Source: Lycium barbarum | Taxonomy: Eukaryota > Streptophyta > Magnoliopsida > Solanales > Solanaceae | Assembly: GCF_019175385.1 (NCBI RefSeq) | Contig: NC_083339.1 | Location: forward strand, 109,911,601 to 109,975,600 | Direction: 5' to 3' | Length of the DNA: 64,000 bases | Shown: one piece after another, positions 11,075 to 22,045 of the stretch | Numbering within the stretch: position 1 is the stretch's first letter | How the letters are laid out: the number at the start of each line of letters is the position of its first letter | Program-made: the position numbers and the translations under genes | Notes under the pieces: generated by a model | Databases searched by the model: none | Seen by the model: only the letters and a program-made list of their open reading frames with translations | Told to the model about the DNA's origin: nothing

Positions 11075-11760
11075 TTAATGATTGACTTGAGACATAAATC
11101 TCGGGACTCTTCAAACATGGTAAAAATGTTGCCAAGGCAGCTAGGCCATAAATTTCATTTAGGCATTTATGGTGAGAAATGCGGCTATATGGTATTCTCA
11201 TACCACGAGACATCTATTAATGACAGTAGAAGAATGTGCTAGTGCCGCAGGATCAATTTACTTCTTTGTTTTTTCATATAGCAGCATATATTTTGACTAG
11301 TAAATTTTATCTGCTCTTCGCGCGGTCATAAAAATTACTAATACATTTCTTTTTACAAATTTAATTGAGATTGAATTTGATAAAATATATACATATAAAA
11401 ATTAGTTTAGTTCTTATTTCATATTTTTAAGATATAAAAATAAAAAAATCCATCTAACACCATTAGAGTTGACATTATTGTCAACAGGAGCAAAAAGTGA
11501 TATAACAATATTGAATATTCAAAAGCTTAAATTTTCAAACATGCTAGAGGAAAAAATATTGAAAGGGAAAAAGAAAATGAGTTCTTTCACATATTCCAAA
11601 TAAATATAGCATTAATCCTTCTTCACAGGTCTTGCACGATCAAATATAGCTATTTGTTTAAAATTTGTGCGTCGCAGTATTCGGAGAACAACTATATATG
11701 ACTAATGTACTTGAATTTGTTGCCTTTGTAATATATATATGTACTGCTTGATTTCTCCGT

Positions 11761-11892
11761 TGTGATTTTATTTTCCGGAGTACTTCTTCAAATGTTTCTA
11801 TCATCAATAACTGCAGTGTGACTGTGTGTGATTTTATTTTCCGGAGTACTTCTTCAAATGTTTCTATCATCAATAACTGCAGTGTGACTGTG
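11761..11892. repeat. Perfect 66-bp tandem duplication
   Basis: Two adjacent copies beginning TGTGATTTTATTTTCCGGAG, at 11761 and 11827, with no mismatch seen. The identity points to a recent duplication or to slippage. Confidence 0.92.
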
Positions 11893-13135
11893 TGAGCATA
11901 TTTCCTTAGTGAATGAAGTTCACAATTTATAAATAGATGAATAATGCTTCAATATAACTAAAAAGTGGACGAAAAATTTCACCTTCTCCAACGTACTCTA
12001 TAACAAATTAAACTCTTGCCGCTTAATATCTGTATATGCCACAATCCTGGAGTCACATTTTTCAGTCTGCAAACTTAATAGAGTATTAAGTTACATGTCG
12101 ACAAACTTAATATGAAGACGACAAATGGAGATATTGGTTAACACAAAGAAAAACAAAGAACAAAAGCAAATTGGCAAATGAAGAATTATAAAAATGTAGA
12201 AATGGACATGGATTAACACAAAAGAGAAAGAATAAAACAAAATAAATTGGGAAATGAATATGGAACTCTTACCAGAAATTTACTACATTGATGAGATAAA
12301 TGTGATACGTTGTGGTCATGCATTAGATTAAGAATCCACACAAAGAAATTTCCAGCACCTGCACAATTGATTTAAAAATTTATGACTTGTTCAATTTTCA
12401 GATGAACATAAAGTAAAGGAGAAAGTGAAAATGTTGCATCTTCTATTTTCTATCAAAATCGATTACTAACACAAAATGGATCGAAATTTGGAACATCTAA
12501 AGACCTTACAAGGAGAAAGAAAATGAACCATCCACTTAAAGGTTATTTAAGAGCTATCAAAATATAATTAATGTTATAGAAACTTCCCAACATGAAACAG
12601 ATATAATGGGATGCAATAACTGGGGAAAAAAAGAAGGGAAAATATGTATATATAACAATAAATACTCATTTAATTTGGAGCATCCATTTACATAACACAT
12701 AAATGACTTTTGAACTTTTTAATATAGCACATAAATGGAAAAAAAATAGGAAAAGCCAAAAAACGAAGAAAAAAAATAAATGTCAATGGAAGTCATAGAG
12801 AGGTGTCACATAGGATTGTCTATGCCTATCTTTATATTATTTATTGATTTGCTGTACGCGTCATAGATTACGATTAATTAGCCAAAACTTTTAACACATT
12901 AGGTTAGACAAATTAAAACAAAGACTAATCTACAATTTTTTATTTTAATAGCAATCAAGACATTTTAAATCATAATATTTTATATTAATAGCAATCAAGA
13001 CATATCAAAAATATGTGCAATAAGGCAACTCATTTATAGCTATTGATGTAAGAGCAAGGGAGTTTAATATCCCATTCAAAATGTGAAGGGGGTATTATTT
13101 CTTAAGCTCAAAATGTTAAGGGGGTAAAGTGGGCT

Positions 13136-14043
13136 TTTTTTAATGATAAATTTGGTTGAGTAATTTTATAAAATAAAATCCCTAAATTAAGTGACTTTAG
13201 TGATACGGAACAAAGTTCAATGACTTTGCTACATAATTCCTCATAGTTGAGTGATGTTTTGAGATATTTACTCCATTGGAATCGAAATGCAAATTTATAT
13301 ATCCTTTTGTCAATTATAAAATGGTCTAATTGCAAAGCTGAAGAAGGCCAGGGATTGATCAATTCGACTGCTGGTCGAAATTTCCTTAGCTTCAATCTCC
13401 AAATCTCAACGGAATTTGGTTAGGGAATTCAATCTTACTTGGACTTAGTTTCCTTATTTGTTTCGCTAATTGTTTCGACCTTCACATGGTTTACTCCTAT
13501 TTTCAAAGTTCTTTCCATATATGCAAGTGTAGCCATATTTTCATGTTGAACTCGTAATATTCCTAGATCCACGCGTTTACCCCATGAACCCAATTCCTCA
13601 AGGAATACTTCTTGCATTTGGAATTTGATTCGCAACTTCTTATTAGTAGTCGTCTGCTAAGGACCTGGTTCTTCAATGTCTGCGCAATATACTTCTGCCA
13701 CAGAGGTCAGTCTGTCTGGCCTTTCCTCGCATAAAGGACTACTTTTGAATCGGTTCTTAGATGTCAGCATAACCAGTTCCAACCCCCCCCCCCCCTCCCC
13801 CCCAGAGACCTGCTCAAGACTTGGTTCTTTTGTAATGTTTGTTAATCATCAAGACTTAATTTCAGCTTAGCTCAACACACCTTTAATTTATTTATTAAAA
13901 AAAAAAAAGATTATTGATCTCCTTAAATTCCACTTCTACGCCGCAGTACGACTTAATAACTTCTTCTTTTGTTCCTTTAAAATTTCTAGCTAATAGTTGC
14001 TAATTTAAGCGTTAAATTTGAAAATTTTATTTGTTTATAACGG
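13136..14043. other. AT-rich stretch, no gene recognised; C-tract
   Basis: A minus-strand open frame of 66 codons (13435-13635) has no recognisable domain. A C-tract (C13, T, C7) occupies 13783-13803. Nothing else supports a gene. Confidence 0.6.
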
Positions 14044-15320
14044 GAAAAATGAATAAAATTCCTCCTAAACTTGTCGTCAAAACTCACTTTAGCACTGTAA
14101 CTTTATGGACGTTTATGTACCCTTGTAATCTAGTAAAACAAATGAAATTAATATCACCTTCCCAATACAGTCCCAGATTAATGTTCAGGAGTGTTATAAA
14201 CGCAGCACAATTTTTTAAATCTTTTCTTATTTTTTCATTTATTTTATTGTTATTTTTTAATATTTTCCTTCTTTCCCTATTTTCTATTCTTTCCCACATC
14301 TATGGCAGTTTATAGAGTTGCACTTTCATGGCAAAAACAAGTACAATTATCATATTCACAACACACAAACCTCCCACCCATAATTCAAGAAGCTTTTCAA
14401 TATGATAATTTATAGATGAGATAAACATTATATAGAGAAAAGAGAGGTCGCCAAATTTAATTTTTCCGGTGAAAATAAACTGATATATGGACACTTATTG
14501 GTCCTTTATAATCCACCCCAAGTTTTTATTCTCTTCACATCTTGAAATGCCCTGCAAAACTCACAGATTTCCATTCCCAATTTACAGAATTCACCAAGAA
14601 ATGAAGCTTTTCTTCATTGAAATATTCTCTTGGGAAAACTTTTGGTTTATAAAATCTGTCTTCATCTTCTCTTGAACAACCAAAAGGTACTGCTGCCAGA
14701 ACTCCGATGGTGAAGAGGGAGACGGCCGGTGATTGAACTTTCGAGTAGCGGCTGTGGTGGTTATGTTTTGAGTGTTTCGGGTGGTTATCGGTGGTGGAAT
14801 AGGAGTGATGCTAGCTGTGAAGAAGATGGAACGAGGGTAGTGATGTGGCGGCGGCTATGGATCTGCGATGTAAGAGTTACACGGTCATGGTGGTCTACAA
14901 CTGAAATTGAGAAACTCTATTTCTTGACCCCAGTACCATGTATTTATATGTATTCTCTCTGTTTTTTGTCTACATAGTTGAATTTCTGAAAAGGGAGAAA
15001 CGAAAAACAAAAAAAAACAAAAAATAGTAAAAAGGAACCCTAAAATGGCGACAAATAAAATAATAACAGAAATATAATAAAGTATAACTAATTGCATGTC
15101 CAATCAGAAGATGACATGTCTAGACTTTGGACCATTATTAATGTATTTTTCCTCTTCACGCACTTCCCAAAAGTTGATAACATTTTTTTTGCCACGTCAC
15201 CTGTTAAAAGTAGTATTAATTTCACTTCGTACTAAATTAGGGAGGTACATAAACGTCCTTAAAGTTACAGTGTTAAAGTGAGTTTTTGGGACAAGTTTGA
15301 GAGGGATTTTATGCATTTTC
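14044..15320. mobile_element. Non-autonomous element with ~110-bp inverted ends and GC-rich core
   Basis: Left arm 14050-14160 (AAACTTGTCGTCAAAACTCA, CTGTAACTTTATGGACG, GTTTATGTACCC) is the reverse complement of ~15200-15310, with moderate mismatch. The core at ~14700-14900 is much richer in G+C than its surroundings and reads through 82 codons with many Gly, Trp and Ser, suggesting a captured gene piece, though I do not recognise it. No target duplication could be fixed, so the superfamily is open. Confidence 0.72.
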
Positions 15321-16051
15321 TTTTTTGGTAACCAATTTGTTGTATTAATCACCAAATGGAATTACAAAAATATTAGCCAAAGTTTAACCTCAACTAGTTA
15401 TCCTCTGTAATTTTATGCATTTCCCTTTATAAAGCTTTATTGCAAATTTCAAAGTCAAACTGACAATATAGAGGCGCAAATACAGACGAAATAAACAACT
15501 GTAAGACAAATTGAATATCTTAGCTATATATTTTAACATTTTTTCATTTACCGTTTACATTACCGAATATGCTGTTTATCCTGGTCCGCCCCTAAGCTTA
15601 GAAAAATAAAAAAGGAAAAATAAAAGAGAAAAAGATTTCCTCGCTTTAACTTAGGGCTCATTATCTAATATAATGGTCTGATGGCTTATCTATGCGTTTG
15701 GTGTACATATCAAACCTATTTATTAGAAGTCAAAATAAAAAACCAAGTAGATTTTGTGCATTTATAAGGACAACATATCGAGTATATATGGCTTACTATT
15801 CCGTGAATATAAAAAAGTAAAAACGCGACAAATACATAGTTGATGGTACGTACAGTATTTCACAATTATGGACTTTTCCTACGCAATTATTTGGTCAAAC
15901 CAGCTTCTAATAGAGTTAATGCAGACAATATCCATATAATAAATATAAGTCACCGGCCATTATAATCAGTTGGCAAACCTCAAGTCACAATATTAATTAA
16001 ACCAAAGTGTTGGATCACTGTGCGATCAAAAAGACGAAAATGTATTGATAA
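15321..16051. other. Intergenic AT-rich DNA
   Basis: No open frame with recognisable features and no clear repeat in this 730-bp stretch. Confidence 0.5.
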
Positions 16052-16060
16052 TTAGTTTAA

Positions 16061-18180
16061 GGAAAATTTACTTGTCATAGCTACCCCTAAGACTTAATTA
16101 TGAATAATAACTACCTTATTTAATATTTAATTTTCGCAGCTATATTATTCTAAAATTACATTTCATAGCTACCCAACTATATTTCAATTACTGTGTTTCC
16201 TCATCTCCTAAATAAACGGTCCATTAACTATTTTATCCCTAAATACAAGGTCCATGAGATCTCACCCTTCTTTATCTCTCTCACCCTTCTCTTTCTCTCT
16301 CTCCGTTACCTATCTCACTCCCATATCTTTTTTAACAGAAGGAGTATTATAAACAGCTTACTTGGCATTTGAAATGCAAAAATTAAAGTTCAGCTCCTTT
16401 TGAAGGGCAATCTGTGTAATTTCTTCATTGTTGTTACATATCGTTCAAAGGGTTTTTATTTTTTTGTCTTTTCTTTTTTTAATGCTTCTGCCTGAACATT
16501 GAATGTTGCCAGTGGAGCTGGTGGAAGTGGTACTGGTGCCTGGTGAGTATAATTGGTGGCTTGAAAGAGGCGATGATGATTTTGTAAAATATTGCTAATT
16601 CCCTTCTCTCACTGATAACGACGCTATTCTACCGCTCCTCTGGTATGAATCCAACGCATACTCCACCTTCGATGAGAGTTGTAGAGCTTCATGCCCACTA
16701 AGTGTTTGATAAAATGTTTTAGTATATTTCACTATATTTCAGTGTACTGTTTCAGTATATTTCGCTGTATTTCAATGTATTTCTAATTTATGAAATAATT
16801 TTTGATATATTTCATTGTATATACGCATACTATAATTTAATATTTTTTAAACAATCAACCATATTTCATTGTATTCCAGTGTATATTTTTCTGTATTTGG
16901 AAGTATTTCTAAAAGTTTAGAATGGAGTAATTTGGAGAGTGAAACGTGGTTGTCGTGATTATTGTTGGTGGTAGAGGAAGTGGCAACAAGGAGAGCAGTG
17001 GAGGATCTCCAGCCAATGGCCGAAGGTCAGCCATAACAATTCGTCTGTTAAATCTCCATGGATGGGCCAAAAGAAGAGGAAAATCCTTCTTATGTTTGCT
17101 GATCATGTGGTGTTGTTTATCTTATGAGTGATGAAGAATAGTATTGATTATAGCAATATGATATTGTTGCATCATCTAGGAGCAAGAGAATAGGTTGTTG
17201 GTGTAGAAACACTATTGATGAGAGTTGTGGAGCTTCATGCCCACCAAGTGTTTGATAAAATGTTTTAGTATATTTCAGTGTATTTCTGTGTATTAACAAA
17301 CAATATATTTAATTTTCAGTATATTTCAGTGTATTATTTTTGCCATTGATTATGCGTATTTCAATACATCTCAGTGTATTTATGTTTATATTTTATGTTT
17401 ATATTTAATTATTTTTGCCATTGATTATGTGTATTTCACTGTGTTTTATCTAATTTTAGTATATTTTCATTGTATTATTTTTGCCATTGATTATGTGCAT
17501 TTCAATATATTTCTACGTATTTCTATTTGGAATGGAGTAATAGGGGGAGAGAAAGACGTGAGCTGTTATTGAAACATCAGCCGTTATGCGTGAAGTATGG
17601 TTGATTTAATTTAACTTACCATTTCAAAAGAAAAAGAAGAATTTGTTCAAAAAATATAGCCTATTTTTACTCAACCCGACTTTGTATTTTCGGGTATTTC
17701 ACTGTATTTCAAAAAAAAAATAGAATGAAATCAAAATTACCTTGTTGATAATCGAATTTTTCAACTGTTCTTCACTACGACAATGTAAAATCACTTGTTC
17801 GTAAATTACAGATTTTATTAGCTTGAATCAGATTGTTGAAAAATTTTCAAAGGTGAAAGAAAATTTTACTATATTTTTGGAAAAAGAAGATGCTGAGTTT
17901 TTTTGAATTCAAAAACTTTTGAATGGAGTGATTTTGATTGACAGACGTTAGCTGTAATGGAACCTCATGAGGTTTGCGTGAATCATGGAACCATTAGTAC
18001 AAATTACCATATAATTTGAAAAAGATATTTATTGCCATAAATATAGCTGTGTTTTACTCAACAGTCGTGCTGTATTTCACTGTATTTCAAAAACGCGAGA
18101 TTCAACTGAAATACAACTACGAATTGTAAATCTTCAACTTGTAGCTATAACTTGTTAGAAGCTATTTGAATAAGTTTTAC
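16061..18180. mobile_element. MULE-like non-autonomous transposon, copy 1
   Basis: Flanked by the 9-bp direct repeat TTAGTTTAA (16052-16060 and 18181-18189), the duplication length of Mutator-like elements. The ends GGAAAATTTACTTGTCATAGC and, inverted, GTAAAACTTATTCAAATAGC are imperfect terminal inverted repeats. The interior holds long runs of variants of TATTTCAGTGTATTTC, arranged in at least two duplicated blocks (~16700-16960 and ~17260-17560). It also holds two pieces of a module shared with an LTR at 52.5 kb. No transposase. The 2120-bp element is a relative of 34488-36231, sharing its left end, array blocks and right end. Confidence 0.85.
17107..17265 (+). repeat. Module shared with the LTR at 52.45-52.61 kb
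   Basis: This segment aligns with the reverse complement of ~52455-52615 inside the minus-strand solo LTR. Shared words include GTGATGAAGAAT, ACACTATTGATG versus ACACCATTAATG, and GCCCACCAAGTGTTTGATAA versus GCCCACTAAGTGTTTGATAA. The last ~60 bp occur again at ~16660-16720. Direction of transfer is unknown. Confidence 0.8.
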
Positions 18181-18189
18181 TTAGTTTAA

Positions 18190-18709
18190 AGGATACTATA
18201 GTTAGGGTGTTTGTCCAGCTGTCAATGAACTTAATTAATCCGGTTGGTTTAACGCTATTCTATCTCTCTCATTTTATGTGTCACATTTTTCATAGTGTAT
18301 TTTGGTTTTATAGTCTTTTACAAATTTAATTTTAGTTTTTTATAAGAAATTTTCATTTTCATATATGAGAGATTTGAAAATAACACACAAGAGATCTGAA
18401 AAGGTTATTTTTTTCATTCAAATTGTAAGTGGCGGCCATAAGAGACAATTTACTCAAAAGAAAAATGTCACCTTTTTATATTTATAAATAATTTAAATTT
18501 AAACTTCTAATTTTACTTGTTTCATAATACAAATTTCAGAAGCTTAATTTTTTTCTTAAATTCGGTGTATAATTAAACACCATCACATCAATTAGAACGG
18601 ACCAAATAGTAAGCATTAACAGTGACAAACGCAAAGCCCCACAAAATAAATTGCTGGTGAGATTTGCTCATTTCTCCTTGATTTGTTTATTAACAAGAGA
18701 TTGCAGGAA
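18190..18709. other. Upstream region of the bHLH gene
   Basis: Contains a degraded MITE-like patch at ~18255-18480 (CTCTCTCATTTTATGTGTCA, then GAGATCTGAAAAGG), related to ~23640-23790. No gene. The rest is ordinary AT-rich DNA. Confidence 0.5.
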
Positions 18710-18717
18710 TATAAAAG
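18710..18717 (+). promoter_or_regulatory. TATA box of the bHLH gene
   Basis: TATAAAAG lies 94 bp upstream of the predicted ATG at 18811, a fitting distance for transcription start and a short 5' UTR. This is a sequence match only. Confidence 0.6.
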
Positions 18718-19235
18718 CTCTCAAAATCCTCTGAAGATTTCCTAAGTCACAGTTAATTAGTGCGTGTACTTATTATTAAGCTGAAAACATATTAATTAGT
18801 GGAAGTACAGATGGATAATTTCCACTCAATGTTTTCTTTTCAACAAGACAATGATAATGATAACCACCGGCTCCTTTATCCACCAACAAACACCAATTCT
18901 TCTTCTTTTCTAAATTATCAAGACACCGCTTATGTCCAAGATCTTGTTACGGATCTTGCTCCATTCGATTCATTATTGGAAGTGGACACAAATTACTTTA
19001 ACTTGAACAACACCAGAAATATCAAGACGAGGAGCAAAAAGTTGCAGAAATCATCTCTTCAAGTTAATGAAAACACTAGTGCTGATCGAAAGCAGAAGAA
19101 AATAAGACACAGGGAGAACGAACGGCAAAGAAGACAAGAAATGTCAAATCTTTATACTTCTCTTAGGCAACAACTTCCTCTTGAATATATCAAGGTTCGT
19201 ATTTCTTTTTCATTTAATTACTTGCAGTCTTGCTA

Positions 19236-19415
19236 CAGTGGCGGAGCCACATGTATCCAACGGGTGTCAACCGACACTCCTTCGCTGAAAAATTATACTG
19301 TGTAGATCTGTAAAAAATAATTGTTTTATGTATATATGTGGAATCTCCTTAATTTCTTTGTATGTTTATTTTTTCATATTTTGACACCCTTAATAAAAAT
19401 TCTAGTTCCGCATTG
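19236..19415. mobile_element. hAT-MITE-like sequence in bHLH intron 1
   Basis: CAGTGGCGGAGCC at the left and TAGTTCCGCATTG at the right are imperfect inverted ends, like those of the 198-bp hAT MITEs at 23983 and 39441. No target duplication is clear. A second degraded relative (CTGGCGTAGCTAC to GATTTAGCCAGT) follows at ~19480-19630. Together they make up most of the 496-nt intron. Confidence 0.55.
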
Positions 19416-20042
19416 CACCCATAAAGATAATATTAGCCGATTGTTTTTGCATTTCTAATAATCGGATATCCCGTACCAACTGGCGTAGCTACATAGACCA
19501 AAGAGTGTGAGTTGAAAAATTATATTTAGTACATAAAAAATTATATTTTGTAGATATGTCAAAAATTACTTCATATATAAATATATATTAACCCTTGAAT
19601 GCCCTTTGTAAAATTCATGATTTAGCCAGTACTATTTTATTTTGTTAGTGAATAAATTCTCTGAACAAATATTATGTTGAATTTTTTCAGGGGAAACGTT
19701 CCACATCGGACCATATTCTTGAGGCAGAGTTATATAGAACACCTGCAGAAGAAGGTTAGGAATTTGGAAGATAATAGAGATAAATTGAAGAAGGCTTTAA
19801 GTTCAAGCAAAGTTGATTATCCCAAAAGTGGATGCTCGACATTATCTAGTGAGTCCTCAAGAACAATTATGGAAGTGAGGCCATGTTTGGATGGCAAAGA
19901 GATATTGATAAATTGGAATGTCACGAACGAAGGATGTTGTCTATCAAGGGTTCTTGAAATTCTACTTCAAGAAGGTCTTAGCATTGTGAATTGCAGCTGC
20001 AATAAAGTAAATGGAAGGTTACTTCACTCTATCAGAACTGAG

Positions 20043-20582
20043 GTATAACCCTAGGCAATTGATAAATTCAACTCATATGTTGAATATCTTTTACTACTTC
20101 TAGTACTTACTCCCTTTTGTCTTGTTGTCTGTGAACCTTTTGATTAGGCATAGTATTTAAAAGAGAAACAAAGAAAGTCTTTTGGATCTTTCTAACATGT
20201 TACGATATTTATGTGACTATAAAATCATCTTATTAAAGATAAAGTGGAAAGTCTAAAATTAAAATGTTTGTGGTTCATAGTACAATCCTCTGAGCTAGAG
20301 GTCTCCATCTCTACTTGATCTGTTCCCGGGAGTGCTCTAATTAAATGAAATTATCATCTTAGCGTCAAGATATTTTTCCGTGAGACTTTCCCAACAATAT
20401 AGTTATTGTAGTAGAGTTCAACCATCAAGTTACAAATGTCACTCTTTTCTAAATGGACATGTGTCACTCTTTTCTAAATGGACTAAAAAGAAATTTCACA
20501 TAAAATCAAACAAATGGAGCTAGTAACATTTTGAATGAGTAACACGTATTCATTTCATTTTTTGTTGTGAATATATCTGCAG
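20043..20582 (+). other. bHLH intron 2 with MITE-like patches
   Basis: GT at 20043 and AG at 20581-20582. Parts resemble degraded Stowaway sequence (ACTCCCTTTTGTC near 20108; a duplicated TGTCACTCTTTTCTAAATGG near 20437-20480). No coding sequence inside. Confidence 0.6.
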
Positions 20583-20850
20583 GTTAGTTCTCCGGCAAGT
20601 GTTGATGCTTATCAGCTCCAACAAAAATTAGCAGCTACTATTCAAACTGATATAAGCTTCAAGTAATTAAATCTACCATATTTCTGTTTTTGTCTTAACA
20701 TTTATATATGATCAACGTTTGCCTAGCTGATGTATAAAAGGAAAGTAGAATTTCAATGCTGAAAATTCATTAACTAGTATGTTTCTCGTAAATCTCTTGC
20801 GGTTGTGATGCATTTCAGCTATATAAATGTTCTTGACAAACAAGAACATA

Positions 20851-21098
20851 CTTCCTGCGTTCCAATTTAAGTGTCTTACTTTCTTTTTTGGTCTGTCTCA
20901 AAAAGAGTGTCTATTTCTATTTGGTAAATAGACAATTCAAATACTATACACGTCAAATTTAAAACCACAAAATTCAAAGAACATTTTAGAACATTACACA
21001 CATCTTTAATTTAGAACCACAAGATTGAAACGGTCTCTCTATATTTCTTAAACTCTGTGTCCAGTCAAACTAAACCACTCAAATTGGGATACGGGGAG
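20851..21098. mobile_element. Stowaway-like MITE downstream of bHLH
   Basis: Ends CTTCCTGCGTTCCAATTTAA and TCAAATTGGGATACGGGGAG are inverted, flanked by TA on both sides. 248 bp, non-coding. Confidence 0.85.
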
Positions 21099-22045
21099 TA
21101 TATAATTAGTAGTTAGAATTTTTTTCATGGTCGAATTCATTTCACTCAGCTTTCTGTTCAAACTAATTCTATATATGATGAACCTTATTGGCATTCAATA
21201 AGGGAAGAATCAATTAAACAAGTTCAGTTTGCTATTAAGGAGGAAAACGCCTTGTATGATCAGCCGTTGCTTATGGTATTTCTCAAATTATAGAAGGCAT
21301 GGAGAATTAATAGCTAATTACTGATCTCGATTTAACTAGGATATTCTTACTAGTGATCAGCAAGCTCAAGATGAATCTTGATATAGAAATATAATACCAT
21401 CTTACAGTTGACAATTATTTCCACTGGATTTTGGTTTTGCACCCAACTAAGTTACTATTTTCTAGCTTCCATTTAGTACTATAGTACAAAGTTAAGTTCT
21501 TATGAATATAGTTTATGAGGTCTGTGAGCCATATTTGCGAAATACTTGATAGACCCATTTGGATTCATGAGTTGTAATTCTCATGTTTAACAGTTTAGAA
21601 CTTAGCAATTGCTCTTCAAATAGATTATAAAATTTCCTCTGGTTACTGAAATCTCAGTGTCGTAACTATATGACTAGCAACTAGCAATGTCAAGACTCAA
21701 GAGTGAGAAGACCAAAAAAAAAAAAAAAAAAAAAAAAAACTGTCTAGTTATAAGCTATTGAATTCCTGCGTCTGCGAGGATTTGAAATCAGCAATCAAGA
21801 TGGATCCCACATGCTACCTATAATTGATCCATCCCACATGGAGTATAGCTAGAGAGGTTTCCCGCTGAAAGACGCCGACTTGCTAATTTCTTGGTTAAAT
21901 GAAGCTAATGAAAACCAAATGCAAATTTAAATCACTGCATAGGGAATCATAGTAACCAAGTTACTAGGAGTTTAATTTCCCCTCTGGCCCTTCCGAGAGT
22001 TATATACAACATTCATAATTAGCTGATTGGTAGTGGTAATTATTA
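21099..22045. other. Intergenic DNA with a 26-bp poly-A run
   Basis: A26 at 21714-21739. A short open stretch at ~21130-21296 (ends in TAG) is discussed under rejected items. No gene supported. Confidence 0.5.

Larger units (their letters stand above)
10449..13135. mobile_element. DNA transposon with ~120-bp inverted ends, left end cut by chromovirus
   Basis: The ~120 bases after the chromovirus (TTAACATTTTGGG, AATAATACC, CCTTCACATTTTGAATGG, AAACTCCCTTGCTCT) are the reverse complement of ~12990-13115. The right arm continues outward as GTTAAGGGGGTAAAGTGGGC, with no partner inside the window, so the outermost left arm should lie beyond the chromovirus 5' LTR. The interior is AT-rich with no transposase. 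It contains a Stowaway-like MITE and a 66-bp tandem duplication. The superfamily is undetermined because the target duplication is not visible. Confidence 0.7.
18811..20666 (+). pseudogene. bHLH transcription factor (bHLH36/118/125-like), frameshifted
   Basis: Three exons with GT-AG introns: 18811-19194, 19691-20042 and 20583-20666. The ATG at 18811 is chosen; the in-frame codon at 18799 is only GTG. Exon 1 ends with the basic region and helix 1 ([30 protein letters not shown]). Exon 2 opens with GKRSTSDHILEA and continues with helix 2 and the zipper-like YIEHLQKKVRNLEDNRDKLK, then an ACT-like tail. HxExxRR contacts are present, so E-box binding would be expected. Between EA and SYIEHL the frame shifts: summed exons are 820 nt, and the straight frame stops at 19757-19759 after ~150 residues. 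Family members have one more residue here, so a 2-nt loss is likely. Intron 1 holds hAT-MITE-like DNA. This family is assigned to plant bHLH group Ib(1) from memory. A sequencing error cannot be excluded. Confidence 0.88.

Noticed and set aside
13435..13635. Minus-strand frame of 66 codons with protein-like composition
   Set aside because: No domain, no start context or neighbouring exons; may be a retroelement shadow but cannot be supported.
18799..18810. Upstream start of the bHLH protein at 18799
   Set aside because: The codon is GTG; the first ATG in frame is at 18811, followed by a sensible N-terminus.
21130..21296. Possible extra exon after the bHLH gene (reading EPYWHSIREESIKQVQ)
   Set aside because: No convincing splice acceptor, no family match, and the bHLH frame already ends properly at 20664-20666. 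Kept only as a curiosity.
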